Source: Dastarcus helophoroides
Taxonomy: Eukaryota; Arthropoda; Insecta; Coleoptera; Bothrideridae
Direction: 5' to 3'
Assembly: GCA_028583605.1 (NCBI GenBank)
Contig: CM053329.1
Location: 7,936,001 to 8,000,000, forward strand
DNA length: 64,000 bases
Part shown: positions 32,756-44,639 of the stretch, in pieces
Position numbering within the stretch: position 1 is the stretch's first letter
Layout: the number at the start of each line of letters is the position of its first letter
The notes under the pieces: generated by a model
What the model was told of the DNA's origin: nothing
Databases searched by the model: none
The model's input: the letters and a program-made list of their open reading frames with translations, nothing else
Position numbers and translations under genes: made by a program

Positions 32756-33348
32756 CAATCTGTGATTGTTGGATGTAAATATTTTCAACTGTAGGAAGTT
32801 TATTATAAAACATTTTTAATTACATTTAGACTGTTAACTGAAATATGCCACATTTTTTCATCGATTTTAAAAACTTAAATAAAGAACGAACATTTTTTGT
32901 TTAAAATGGAATTGAGAAAAAAAATTAAAATTTCCAGTTTCGAAGTTTTGATAATTCTTTTTCCAACTGTTGATCTTTCCCTTCCTCTTTTACTTTACAA
33001 ACGTTACCTTTTATACTTTAAATTAATGTTTTTTTTCCTGAAAACTGACCCATTTTCTTAAAATTTGGACTTTAGTCAGATGTCTAAGAGTTTTTGATGC
33101 AAATTAAAAATCAGAACCCTACATTTTTAAAAATGAGAATTTAAAGTCTAATGCGAAGTTTTGAAAATAGTCAAAGTATTGAATTAGATCACAGAATAGA
33201 TAATAATATTAAACTGTTAAGAGTAGTAAACAAGAATTCTATGTTAAATGCATGTGGAAGCTTAAGACATCCATAAGGCTGCAGACAACCTTATGAATGG
33301 TTGCGCTGGGCCTTTAGGCCATTCATCTCTGTTAAAAATAGTTAAGGT

Positions 33349-33989
33349 CAGAGACTAAATAGACTGAACGTTTCAATGTTGTCTCATGCGTACAGTTGAA
33401 GCTAAAATCCGGGGAAGTGGGGAGGTGCATTCCACTACTCTTTGATATGGTCGGATTAAGTAAAATTTATAAATACGAAACTTGCCGCGTAACGGTTCTA
33501 ACAATTTAGATGAAACTTTAGAATTAGGGGCTTTTGGACCAATAGGATAATTTTTATAAGTGCTTTTTGGTAAAAGTTTAGGAGAACTATTTTCAAAGAC
33601 ATCTTGGTTTAATAGTAAAATAATTTTCTTTCAATACGCGACGCCTGTGTACAATATTGTTAAGCCGGTGCTGTAAACACGTCATGATTGCAGTGAAATG
33701 GCGACGCGCGCACGCCGATAATTGAATATTTATATATTTTATTTTTACCTACCCAAAGAATGAAACTCTTGATTTTCCTTCACTAATGTGTTCACTGAGG
33801 TTTCAACAATGATCCACAATACACTTCCCCATATTTACAGCCCATTTTCTTTAAAAAAAACCGATGTTATCTTCGCAAAGGTCTGTCAAATAATAAGAGG
33901 GCATTGCGAGCTAGATGGAGCTAGGCTTTCGCCAGGCTTTCAACTGGCTTCACTGCTTACCGTGTTAGGTTCAGTCTATTTAGTCTCTG
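33349..33989. mobile_element. hAT-like MITE, CAGAGACTAAATAG family, copy 1
   Basis: The ends are perfect inverted repeats of CAGAGACTAAATAGACTGAA. Flanks GTTAAGGT (left) and CTTAAGGT (right) form an 8-bp duplication with one mismatch. The 641-bp interior matches copy 2 (39941-40386) in reverse orientation over most of its length (shared CAGTGAAG, AGCCTGGCGAAAG, TTGCGAAG, AATCAAGAGTTT, AAATAAAATATATAAATATT). It has no transposase. The 68-codon frame inside (33788-33994) is not kept in copy 2. Confidence 0.85.
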
Positions 33990-34054
33990 CTTAAGGTTGA
34001 TAGATAAGGAATTGTGACACTACGACGATCATGCACGAATTGAATATTCTTAGT
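33990..34054. other. Short spacer
   Basis: Ordinary sequence between the MITE and the next Penelope-like repeat. Confidence 0.4.
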
Positions 34055-34232
34055 ATATAAGGATTAATTTTAGGATTAGGCGTTAGTATCTCTCTGAAGA
34101 TGATATTTGGCTATGCAAACGCGTTAGATCAACCTTTGTTGTGTTTTTAAATCTTTCTTGGTTTCAGGGGACAAGATTTGTATTTCAATTTTTGGAGATA
34201 ACCAAGGACCAGCCCGTTTCACCAAAAAAAAA
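34055..34232 (+). repeat. Penelope-like terminal repeat
   Basis: Lead-in TATATAAGGATTAATTTTAG, then CTCTGAAGATGATATTTGGC (core 34094-34120, stem decayed to GATATT/GCTATG), CAAACGCGTTAG, AACCTTTGTTGTG, CTTTCTTGGTTTCAGGGGAC, and the end GGACCAGCCCGTTTCACC. This is the best copy for defining the plus-strand right boundary. Confidence 0.6.
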
Positions 34233-36259
34233 GTTTCGAAGTTAGCATTTATTAAAAATAATTTTAAAGTGGAAATATCAAAGGAAGTAAGTACCAGCAG
34301 TGTGCAGTTATTACAGACAAACGTTATATTGTGATGTATTACTATTATTAAGTTAATTAATTCATTAATTTAGGTAAGTAGCCAAACAAAAAAGATTGCA
34401 CTTGGCTGGTTGGGGGTATTGGTGATGGTATTTAGTACCTGTTTAAGATAGAAACTGAAAAACATAATTTTTGACACTTACTGGTATCTTCACTCTACAA
34501 TTTCGAAAACTTCCACATTACTCTTAAATTTCAATGTAAATCCATTGGGATTTTTTTCCAGAAAAATTCAAACCAATGTTCTGCTGCTAAATCTAAATTT
34601 TTGGAAATTGCGTTGGACTTCCCATGTGCTTTATTATTTAGCTTTAGTAATTAGAATATATTAGGGAGGTACTAGCCAAGGTTCCAGACGTCTGACGTTT
34701 GTGTGCGTTCGAGACTTAGAGATATCGAATATTCTAGTACAGGAGGAATTCCAATATAAGCCATCATTAACACCCTAAATTAGTTGTAAATTGCGATTTT
34801 TCAAATAAGTTGTTCAGTAGTTTAGTTTAATAAAATCCACACTTCTGTGCAGAGAAAACGCCTAATAATATGAATAAATAAAAAAAATCCCAAAATTTCG
34901 ACTTCAACCTCCGAAATTGAATATTCAAACTAAAATATTTAATCTTTCTCGAAACTTCGCTCTTTAAATTATAAATTTCAACTTTTTAGAAGGTCAAGAG
35001 TTCTGGATCAAGCTGAAATGTTGACAAAAAAAAATCGGAACTAGGAAACTTTCAAATTTCTTAGAAAATTGCATAATTTGTTAAAAAATTACATTAGTTC
35101 CTTTCTCATATTACACACCACGACCGTCGGCCGATCGTATTTTACTTTATTCTTGACAAATGCGAGAAACTTGGCAAACCGCAATAAAAATAGCTATACC
35201 TAATTTTGCACCAAATCAATTATAATATAACGTTTTGAAAAAAGAAAACTTAGCAATGGTGATACAATTTGAAATTCTTTTTATATTGTAATACGCATAT
35301 GCTGAATTCGTCATTGAAAAACAACATATATTTTGGTCCGTTGATCTACATATATTTTAACGAACTGATGTCATAGAATTCGCGAAAGTCTAGGGATTTC
35401 TTTAATCGAAGGTACGAGAACGTTATCGCAAAAGAGTAACGCATGTGCAGGTGGACACTTTAGATTATGGTAACCCTTTTCAGGATTATAAATATACGCG
35501 AACCCCCATCTTGATTCATTCAGTGTGGGACTTAGCATTCAGACATTCAGTATTTACAAATTAATGTAAATTGCTATTTACGTTCATGTCCTTTGTCGAA
35601 AAAAGCGTTTTAAATTCACGACTTCTTTATAAACGAACCTAACACGTCACGCTATAAGTCGCAATCCCTGATCAGTTTTTGACATTCTTGTTCCATGTAT
35701 CGGGTCTGTCCATTAGGATTTTTTTTTAATTTTAATCTGCGTACTTGCAAAGGGCAACGCTATTATGTCTTTAAAGCACCGCAGAATAGAAGCCTATTGA
35801 TTTTGTTAAATAATTTTATCTTTATTAAAATGTATTATGGAATAATCAAACTTCGGAGACAGAATAGTCCTTATAACGGTTATAGATGTTATAGAGTAGG
35901 TTCCCCTTAGCAACACTGTAATAGGTTTATATGAAATTTTGACTTTTTTTCCTCAAAATTTCAATCATAAACTACGTCACCGATTACTTTTTTTTCTTTT
36001 TTCTTAAAATTTTCACCTTCTAACTCTTTTTTAGATCTTATCAGTTATTACCCACCGTATAAAGTAAACGAGGTGTTCCTTAAAATTTCATGAAATCGAA
36101 GTCGATTAAATCGTGACAGTCATCTAATTCACAAAAGACGTTTCCGATATGTTCTTTATTTGGCCCCAATTGATTTGATGTTGCGGAATTCTACTATATA
36201 CTATACTATGAAAACTTATTTTACTTTTTTTCAGAATCTCAGACCATTAGAAAAACATC
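34233..36259. other. Mostly unique AT-rich DNA, no supported gene
   Basis: There is no clear repeat between 34240 and 35930, so this may be host intergenic or intronic DNA. A TATA/initiator-like pair is listed separately (35487-35524). The 71-codon frame at 35695-35910 has no recognised motif. From 35930 T-rich sequence begins. Confidence 0.35.
35487..35524 (+). promoter_or_regulatory. Possible arthropod core promoter
   Basis: TATAAATA at 35487 is followed by a TCAGT initiator (A at 35522). TCAGT is the arthropod initiator consensus. The spacing of 35 bases from the first T is slightly longer than usual. There is no annotated downstream gene in view, so this is only a pattern match. Confidence 0.25.
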
Positions 36260-37196
36260 TTAGCAATATTTATTTGGAATTTTGTAAAGACAAAAATTCC
36301 AGACAACTCAAATTCCAACTTATTTCTCAAAATTCCGACTATTATCTCAATGGTTTATTTTCTGACATCACAGTAGGGACAGGGTCAAAAAAAATAATAT
36401 TCAGTCAAGAAATTTCGACTTTTTTTTCCTAAAATCTGCGTAAAAATTTGCACTTTTAAAAAAATTTCGGGAAAATTTGACTGCCAAATTTCGAATTTTT
36501 ACCAAATTTCCACTTTTTTCCAAAATTTGTTTAGCTTTTCGCGACTTTCGATTTTTATCTCGCAAATCGACTTTTTCTCGAAATTCAATATTTTTCAAGT
36601 TATTTCCTAAAGTTCAAGTTTTAATATTAATGACGAATGAATGAAATGAAAATTTCGACTTTATTCTAAAAATGTTTTTTTTATAATAATAAGCCTTTAC
36701 TAAATTATGACTTTCTACTCAAAATTCTACTTTTGTGTCTCAAAATTGGACTGTATTGGAAATTTTAAAGATTTCATAGAAATTTCGGCCTTTTTATCGA
36801 AATTTTTACTGTTCGGAAATTTCAATCTGTTTCTCAAAATTCGTCTTATTCACAAAATTTCGACTAAATGTCTGATAATTTTAGAAATTTACACATAAAA
36901 TTGATCTTCTCTCAAAATTCGTCTATTTTTCTGAAATTGGATTAATAATACAAAAATTTTGAGAATAATATTTTTACGAAATTTAGAGAAAAATATTTCT
37001 TGCAAATTTCGAGATTATGTCAAAATGTAAATAAAAATAAAAGTTGTAAGAGAATATTTTTAGAAACTAGGTTTTTTCTTCAAATTTGATTTATGCTGGA
37101 AATTGCGACTTTTCTCACAAAATTCCCTAAGTGCCGGTCAAAAAGCCAACATTCGTATTCGCGAATGTGAGAAAACCGCCATTTGTTACATCCCTA
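36260..37196. mobile_element. hAT-like element, right part (third copy)
   Basis: 36280-36420 (GACAAAAATTCCAGACAAC, TGACATCACAGTAGGG) matches 21295-21470 of the 20.7-kb copy. The remainder follows the shared T-rich interior and the closing block TTTCGAGATTATGTCAAAAT (37005). The right end is ATTTGTTACATCCCTA at 37196. No left end was found, so it is 5' truncated. As at 20.6 kb, the end abuts a tRNA-derived SINE. Confidence 0.65.
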
Positions 37197-37204
37197 GTGG
37201 ATAT

Positions 37205-37345
37205 ATTGATATATTTAAGAAGAGTTAAAATTTAAACTTGTCAGCAGATAGTATAACGCAATTGATTAAGGAGGTGTATCTCATGTGATGGACTAAAAGG
37301 TCCCGGGTTCGAACCCCAATGCGGATCACGCATTTTTTTAATTCT
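37205..37345 (+). repeat. tRNA-derived SINE-like repeat (family 1)
   Basis: The plus strand reads AGTATAACGCAATTGATTAAGG (A-box region), GGACTAAAAGGTCCCGG, GGGTTCGAACCCCAATG (intact B box), then GATCACGCATTTTTTTAATT, the SINE-like tail also seen at 20550 and 13195. It is the best-preserved copy of the family. The acceptor ends do not form a good 7-bp stem. Confidence 0.65.
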
Positions 37346-37559
37346 ATTAAGGTTGAAGCACATACAATGTACCGTATGGAAACGCGAAGCAATATTACCC
37401 TTTTATATTCGATGCTTTTAAATGCGGTAACGCACATTTGTGGAAAGGGATATCCTGCGAAATTCAAAGGGAGATTGGGTTCGTGTCGCTTCCTTCTCGT
37501 GCGGTACAACATATATACGTCAACATTTAACACGTCTTACAAAGAGCTACATATTATAC

Positions 37560-37665
37560 TGCTAATATTAGAGCATGTTGGTAACCCGAATTAAAATGAT
37601 GTGACAAAAACCATAAGTTAACCAAAATCGCTGAAGGCGCCAAAAGAAATTTCACTTCGAAAGAA
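37560..37665 (+). repeat. Single-unit relative of the 63-kb tandem repeat
   Basis: ATTAGAGCATGTTGGTAACC, CGAATTAAAATGATGTGAC, CATAAGTTAACCAAAATCGC, TGAAGGCGCC and TTTCACTTC follow the order of 63360-63570. Where the 63-kb locus has many 21-bp units, only about one is present here. The array there probably expanded from such a unit. Confidence 0.55.
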
Positions 37666-38931
37666 AAATTGTATTACGTAATAAACGGTAGTCAAGAATC
37701 ATGTCCCCCTGAGTAAGAAAAAATAACATGTTAAAAGTAATTCTCCACCCACTGAAAACCTCTTACGTAATAAATGAACGAAAATTAATTTTTATCAAAT
37801 CTTCTTTGTTAAAAAAATCTACTAACCTTTTGGAAGCTGCCTTCACAACTCAGGATATCAGCAGATTGACTTAAATTGTCACTACAGGATTAAAATCAAG
37901 ATGTGACGAAAATTTTAATCGATATTTCATAATCAAGTCTAGATCCAGATTCCAAAATAATTCGGGTTTAGTTGTAAAATCGTAATTTTCAGAGAAAAGC
38001 AGAAATGTCAATTTTAAATTAGTTTAAATTCTTAACGTGCGTGATGCACAGTTTTATGAACATTACGAACCGAAGAAGTTATTTTATCCAAAACGTCTAA
38101 ATATTCTGCAAAATTCAGCCCGAAACAGTACATAATTCTAGAAGCATTTTGCTTATTTCATGTTTTTTTTTGGATGTCGGACCATTGAAAACGTATTTCT
38201 TACATTCATTTTGTTTGTGTTTTTCGACTCGTATTTGAATCTTGAGTGTTATCAAACAAAATGAATGCAGCTAATAAAAAGTCAGAACGAAAAGAATATT
38301 TATTTTTTCATAGTTACAAACATTCGTACAGGATATCTCAGTTATCATGTCGTTAATTTTTGTATTCGAATAAAGGCAGAAAATTAAAAAAAATATATTA
38401 TTTGACTTTTTAAAAGAGGGGTCTAACCCATAACTCTCCCTAACAGGGCGCTCCTGGTTCGGAACAAACTTTCTAAATAGACATGGTTTCACGATAAGGA
38501 CGCCTATCACGTTATAACCACACCCACTTAGCAGGTATACATAGGGCAGACTGGTGAGAGGTAATATCGCTGAACTAATGGACAACTAATGTGTATCATA
38601 ATTTTTAGTCAAACGTATCAGAATAGGACCAGCAAAAAGGATGTGATAAAAATGAGATACAAAAAAACTGCCGACACCGCCCTCTACAATATGCGGCACT
38701 ACTTACTCCTTTGTAATGCTTGTACTTATCTAAAACATAACTGTACCAAATTTCAACACAATTGAACGTTTCGTTTCTGAATTATACCTACAATAAGAAA
38801 AAAAATGTCTTTGAGGGCCTGTGACTTCTAAACGAGGCACTTTTGGACTAAGCTTAGTTTGGCTAAATCGCTTCTATTTAATCACAGGAAGCTGTATTTA
38901 AGCTGGACCCCATTACTTTGCGGACACCTTG
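37666..38931. other. AT-rich intergenic DNA, no gene
   Basis: The 104-codon minus-strand frame at 38271-38585 has no recognisable domain or splice context. CATTCGTACAGGATATCTCAG near 38322 and GGACACCTTGTATAAGG near 38919 resemble the ACAGGGTGTCC ends common in arthropod elements. Confidence 0.4.
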
Positions 38932-39010
38932 TATAAGGATTAATTTTAGGATTAGATTTTAGTACTTTTCTAAATATGATAGCTTCGCAATCGAAACGCG
39001 TTCCAGAATA
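38932..39010 (+). repeat. Penelope-like terminal repeat fragment
   Basis: TATAAGGATTAATTTTAGG, then TCTAAATATGATAGCTTCGC, AATCGAAACGCGTTCCAG. This is the same lead-in and core as at 34055, badly decayed and cut off before the tail. Confidence 0.5.
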
Positions 39011-39537
39011 TAACGCACGGCACAGATTTGTATTGATGTGAATCCACTTTTAGATTTCAAAACTGAAAATTTTGTAATGGTCGTCAGAAAATATTTCTTT
39101 TGCAACCATTTCTTTTCAAATCATTCCGCAATATTTTCGATTTCAAGTTTTTCTGGAATTCGTTATCGCTATCGGCGACATTCGTAGGAAAAGGCTAATC
39201 TTTCAACGACTTCTTCAGGGCTCTTGTGGGTAAAGTATAATATTTCGGTATTTGTATGTTTTCGTCTTGTGCCGCAGCTGTCGCACTATTTAGCGATATC
39301 AAACCCGCTTTCTATTATGATTTGATTTGTTCCAGCAGCGTACAGGGTTTTCGGCATCTTTCCGGGGTATTAGAGTTATTATTAAAGATTGTGTTGCGAT
39401 TTTCAATTTACTGTCCCACTTTTTTAATCAAATGGGACATTTCAAGATCAATTTTGTCATGGCTGCCCTAGTTTTTTAACTGATTTTGAAAATCTTCGTT
39501 TTTTATGCATACATCGTATTTATGTTATGCCTTAATA
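39011..39537. other. AT-rich DNA, no gene
   Basis: A 71-codon frame at 39256-39471 has no recognised domain. AAATTTTGTAATGGTCGTCAGA AAATAT-type sequence near 39072-39092 resembles 12425-12445, hinting at another dispersed repeat. Confidence 0.35.
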
Positions 39538-39769
39538 CAGTGCTTCCCAACGGCATGTCATGACACACTAGTGTGTCGCCTGAGGTTCTCAGATGTGTCA
39601 CCAAAGCATTGGCAATAAAAAAGCGCGTAAAATAACCTTTTTTTAAAATTATTAATCAAAATACGTTAGGCGGCCCAATGAATGTTTAATTACCCACAAT
39701 TTTTTATACATCTCTTTTTTTTTACCCAATACTAAAGTGTGTCGTTTACAAAAACGTTGGAAAACATTG
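39538..39769. mobile_element. Small hAT-like MITE
   Basis: The left end is CAGTGCTTCCCAACG; the right end read inward is CAATGTTTTCCAACG. Flanks CCTTAATA and CCTTAGTC match at six of eight positions, consistent with an old 8-bp duplication. The 232-bp body contains GTGTGTCGCCTGAGG and GTGTGTCGTTTACA, a pattern familiar from insect hAT MITEs. Confidence 0.7.
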
Positions 39770-39905
39770 CCTTAGTCTATCAAAAAGGTAAAAGCTTGAT
39801 AAGAGTAAAGTCAATTTTTTGTGATATTAACCAAGGTCATATTGTTTTTAATGGAATACCCTATTTATTATTTTTTAGGCATAATTTGTTCTTTTCAAAA
39901 ACATA

Positions 39906-41960
39906 AGGTTTGTTCCAACCGAACATTTCTGATTAGTTTTCAGAGACTAAATAGACTGAACGCTGCAGGGTAACCAGTGAAGGCAGTTGGAAGCCTGGCG
40001 AAAGGCCAGCTCGCAACGCGCTCTTATTCCTTAACAGACCTTTGCGAAGCAACATCGGGATTTTTTTTTAGCAAATAGGCATTAAATATTGAAAAATGTG
40101 TTGTGGAACACTATCAAAACATATGTGAACATATTTATTAGTGAAGGAAGATCAAGAGTTTTATTCTTTGGGTAGTTAAAAATAAAATATATAAATATTT
40201 AATTATTAATGTGCGCGAATCGCCGAATTCGCGTATTGAAAGTTACGTGGAAGGTTTAATGTTTACAAATTTGACTTAATCCGGCAGCGTCAAGAGTAGG
40301 CGGATACCGTGTTTCCTCTTCCCTGTATTTTACATTCAACGGTTCTCATGCTGCGAGATTGAAGCGTTCAGTCTATTTAGTCTCTGTTAGTTTCCGATTA
40401 ATTCATGAACGAATCCGTACGCATGCGTGCACTCCGAATTAAAACTCTGAATGGTTTAGGATTGTACCACGTTGGAACGCACATTGGGACCTCACCGAAT
40501 ACCGTCGGTCTTCGCTATCAGTCTCACTCGAAAGAGACGAAAATAAATCTTCATCACATAGAGAAATCGATTTGAATATCAATGCAGATGATGTCGATGC
40601 TTATTTTGCTAATTAATTAAGATTAGTACGCTTAAAAATGCCAGTTCTGTTGGTGAAATACGTATCGCGTAATTATTTGTTTAATTGCCGATGTGGTAAA
40701 GGGGTTAAAACCTTCTATGGACTATATAAATTCCTCCACGAAATCCATTTTTATTTATTTTTCATCAAACATGGTGAATGAAAAATGGAAATTAGAACTT
40801 AATAACACAATTTCACATGTGCCCTCGAACAAATCAAATATTTGACAATCATATTGACAAATAACAGCTAAGGAAATTATATACCGTTTATCGATTACTT
40901 ATTGCGCATGTTTCCAACTGCCAGTACAAGCTCACGGCTGCTGACTGTTCTGATTGATCACAAATCGATTGACGGAGTAGTCAAAGCGGTGTTCGAACAC
41001 GGGATTGCCAGTTGGATTGGATTTTGTACTTGGTTGGAACGGTAAATTTTGAATGCACATGCGCCGAACGCACAGTGGGTCGAAATTACAAAAACTCAAA
41101 ACTTTGAAAATTATGAAACTTACCTAATAATAGTTGGTCGTTACAGAAAAAATATTGAAAATATTATCACCAAGAAATTAGTGTGACTATCAATGGTTGA
41201 AATTTTAACTAATTAAAAAAAAATATTCGGAGATAATTCAATCTAAAAAGTAATACAAAATAGTAAAACAATTGTTTTTTTTACAAAAGTAGGGTAGTAA
41301 GGAGTCTGAAATGGTACGAGTCAAATTGAATTAGTCGTTAACTCCTAAAGTGGGAATTTCTCTCATCTGTATCATTATGTTTAAACCGTTATGGTAAAAA
41401 AAAGGTGCAAACAGGCGCAGCCAAAAATTGTAGAACATCGAAGTCCATACTTCATTCAATATTAAAAAAATACGACAAGGCTAAAGTCTGCTAAAGTAAA
41501 TATGAAATAAACAAAAATATTAATTTTGCTGATTTTACCGCACAGATAGATGTCTGATATCTTTTATCTAATGACATACTCTAAAGTCATAAGCCGCATG
41601 TTATTTTTTAAAATGAAATATTGATCTACAATAGGACACTTCACTTGTTCCATATGAGATATGGCTAATTTTTCAAATTACCAAATTATATGGCAATCGC
41701 AAATATACTGAAATCTCACTGTGCAACTATTTATTTAAAAACCTCTTCGTTCAAAGGGCTGCGTCGTGAAATGGAAAAATATTTTGGAATTAGAGTCAAT
41801 TGTTCCTTAACAGTAAGCTTTATTCATGATAATTAACTGGTCATTAAGCTATTTTCCTTAAGTCGGAAAAATTCAGTCCTTAGTTTTAGCCAGAAATTGC
41901 TCAAATTGATCCACTGTGGGACGGTTGCAAACTTGTTTGATGTTCGGTTGGAACAAGCCT
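39906..41960. mobile_element. 2-kb element with 21-bp inverted ends
   Basis: AGGTTTGTTCCAACCGAACAT (left, 39906-39926) and its inverse at 41940-41960 differ at one position. ATA flanks both ends. No transposase frame is visible in the AT-rich interior, which carries the nested CAGAGAC MITE (39941-40386) and TTGGAAC-containing motifs at 40466 and 41031. A short target and such ends suggest a Harbinger/ISL2EU-like or Tc1-like group, but I cannot decide. Confidence 0.6.
39941..40386. mobile_element. hAT-like MITE, CAGAGACTAAATAG family, copy 2
   Basis: The ends are the same CAGAGACTAAATAGACTGAA inverted repeats as copy 1. Flanks are TTAGTTTT and TTAGTTTC (7 of 8). It is 446 bp and inverted relative to copy 1. 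About 200 bp fewer than copy 1 remain, the difference lying in the right half. It sits 15 bases inside the left end of the 2-kb TIR element. Confidence 0.85.
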
Positions 41961-42528
41961 ATAGTCGTTTGGGTTTATTTTGAAAAACTGGCTCAAAATT
42001 CGATATTTTACTGCATTACCTTATTTATCGTAGTAGGCTACGGCCAATGATCACATTTATATGAGCCCCTCTGCTCAGAGGTAATGTGACATTCATTTTA
42101 CAACTTTCAATTTCGAAATAAGCATTAGCAAACATCACTTCAAAAAGTATTGATTACATTTTTCTATAAATTTTTTTCATATAAAATCAACCATAAATAC
42201 AATATTTCAGAAATTTCGAAAAACACAACTAATTAAATGAACGATGAAAAATCATCATGGACCCATTACTTTATCTTATGACTGGCATACGAGTAACTTC
42301 GTTCTCGATTTGGGTAACGTTAGAAACATTCGATATGTGGTAATATTTTAAAGTTTTTTGTTTCAGTTAACTTAAAGAGATTTAATACTTTAAATTTATA
42401 CACGAAGCATATGACTTGTTTCCCCCCTTTGTCACACGATGTCACACTTTGTTGGCCTCCTTCCCCTCACTTAATGTTTGACGTAATTTATCGATGGCCC
42501 CATCGTATTTTATACTCATTTTTCTCCG
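41961..42528. other. AT-rich intergenic DNA
   Basis: No gene or repeat end is recognised. A pair of CACACGATGTCACAC... words near 42435 is too short to interpret. Confidence 0.4.
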
Positions 42529-42949
42529 TCTACATTAATAAAATTGAAGCATTTAAGTGTCTGTCTGTCTGTTGACTGATGCTTTGTCCGAGATAATTTC
42601 GGAAACTGCTAAATCGATCTTAATGAAAGTTTTACTAAAATGTGGAGCATTTTTAGGGGTACCTCTTGGGCTATTTTTATTCCAGTAAAACCCAAACTTT
42701 CCCTTCTCATAATTTAACTGAGCTTAAAATTTTATTTGAGGTTATAACACAACATATAAAAAAGAAACCAATCCGCAATATCTATGGCTAATATATTGTA
42801 CGCCACCTACAATTCTAGTGGGTACTAAAAAGGAGCGTGAACCTTTGAATCCGTTATTTTATTAAAATTCAATAACAACTATTTTATTTTGAATTGTGAC
42901 GTATGGCGTTAATGGACCTTGCGCATATAAAGTCGCGAGGGTCAGCTAG
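42529..42949 (+). mobile_element. Helitron-like non-autonomous element
   Basis: It starts TCTACATTAATAAAATTG and ends CTAG followed by T. Just before the end, GACCTTGCGC...CGCGAGGGTC forms the expected 3' hairpin. TGTCTGTCTGTCTGTTGAC near the 5' end and AAATCGATCTTAATGAAAG are typical of insect Helitron-like elements. The base before the 5' TC is G rather than the usual A, so the left boundary is less certain. No Rep/helicase is present. Confidence 0.65.
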
Positions 42950-44175
42950 TCTTTGTCAAAATTAATGATATAATCACTGAGACATCCTGTACACAGGGCA
43001 AGTCACCAAAATCCGGACAAACTGAATCTCCTGTCATGTCGTTCTGACGCAGAGGTCATCGTTGGCGCTGACGCAGAAGCCGCCGTTGACTCTCTAGCAG
43101 AAAGTATCAGTGGCGTGTCGTTCTTTCAATAAATAAGATACGAAAATAGAATTTAAAAAAATCTGATTTCAAGATCAAATCGCTACAAATGCCTAACGAC
43201 CATTCTGCTTTCAGTTGTAATGCATCAAACAAAAATTTCTTTTTTTATATACAGGTTGAACAAAATTTCATTTCCAATACAGGGAACTCGGAAACCATTA
43301 GAGATACAAAGAAGCTTAAATGGACAAAGTAGTGCAGAATTTAATGCCTAACAATATTTCGCTAAGGAAACAACTGAATTCCAATTCGTCTTGATTTTAT
43401 TAAGAAAAAACTGAAAATTGCTCATTTTAATAATCAGCTGTAACTTGTTTATTTGAAGTCCAAACGAAAAAAAATAAAAACTGTATATTAAATACTGTCC
43501 ACCTCACAAAAATGGGGGATATTCGACTTTGTTTTGAAATTAGTCGAAATTTCAATGCTACAGTTAATGGATTAATGACATCTAGACAAAAACTGCAATT
43601 TGGTTTAGAATGCAAATGTTCGCAAAAAAATGAAAATTTTAAATATAAACTGACAACTCTCGAATAAAATTCGAGAGAAATTTATTTTAAAAAATCCGCA
43701 ATTTCAAATTTCAAGTTTAAACTCGGACTTCTAAGAGAGAAGAAATCAAATTTTGAAAAATATATCGTAACCGATAAAACGAATTCAAGATTAACTCGAA
43801 CTTACGATTTTAAAGAAGTTGACATTAACAAATAGTTTTTTTATAATTAAACTAAAAAGTTTCTAAAAAAGAAGGAAATGTAAATAACAAAATTAAAATT
43901 TATAACAAAAATATTCTGAAATGTTCGAGTTGATAAACACGAAATTTCGAGAAAAAGTCAAAATGTAGAGAAAAAAATTGTTTAAAAATTAAAAAATTTA
44001 GTATTAACATAAATTTCAAGAAAATGGTCGAAACTTCTAGTTATCCCAAATTTCGAGAAAAACATTCGAAACTTCAAAGACACAAATTTTGAGAATCTAA
44101 GTCAACAGTATTTAGATTTGGAATTATAATTCGAAATTTTATAGAAAAAATAAAATAAAAATTGTGGGTTTAATC
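42950..44175. other. AT-rich DNA, no gene
   Basis: GACATCCTGTACACAGGGC near 42980 is transposon-end-like. At 43020-43110 a CTGACGCAGA/TGACGCAGAAG short repeat occurs. 43620-44170 is A-rich AAATTTCGA-type sequence. Confidence 0.4.
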
Positions 44176-44516
44176 CAGGGTTCAACCTGGGGTTCATAGA
44201 CCCCTCGGGGATCCATAACGTGAGTGTCAGGGGTTTGTGTCTATGTCTACGATGGATTTAATTAGCCGTTTCTTATCTATGAGTACGACAAGAAAAAATT
44301 GCGAATGGGAAGAATTCTCACTCGAGAAGATTGCACTTAGTGCCCTTTTTTTATAGTAGAGGGTTTCATTTGGTCGTTGAGCTTCTTCTGGTCATCTAAG
44401 TTACTGTTGAATGATAAACTTTTATTTAGTCATCACGAATATTCAAAGGGGGGGATCCGTAGGGTTTGCGAAACCTTGAAAGTGGTCTACGACTACTAAA
44501 AGGTGAAGAAACCCTA
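44176..44516. mobile_element. hAT-like element, decayed
   Basis: The left end is CAGGGTTCAACCTGGGG and the right end read inward is TAGGGTTTCTTCACC. Flanks GTTTAATC and GCTTATTC agree at six of eight positions. The subterminal TTCATAGACCCCTCGGGGATC and GGGGGGGATCCGTAGGG are a long diverged inverted pair. It resembles a block carried inside the 13.4-kb and 20.7-kb hAT copies (CAGGGTTTCTTAAAC). Confidence 0.55.
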
Positions 44517-44639
44517 GCTTATTCTTAGGATTTGAAAACTCAACATCTTGAACTACATTTTTGATTAATTTGACGACTTCTTTTGTCCGGATTTCGGCGA
44601 CGCACCCTATACACATTATAATTCCCAAACTTTACAATT

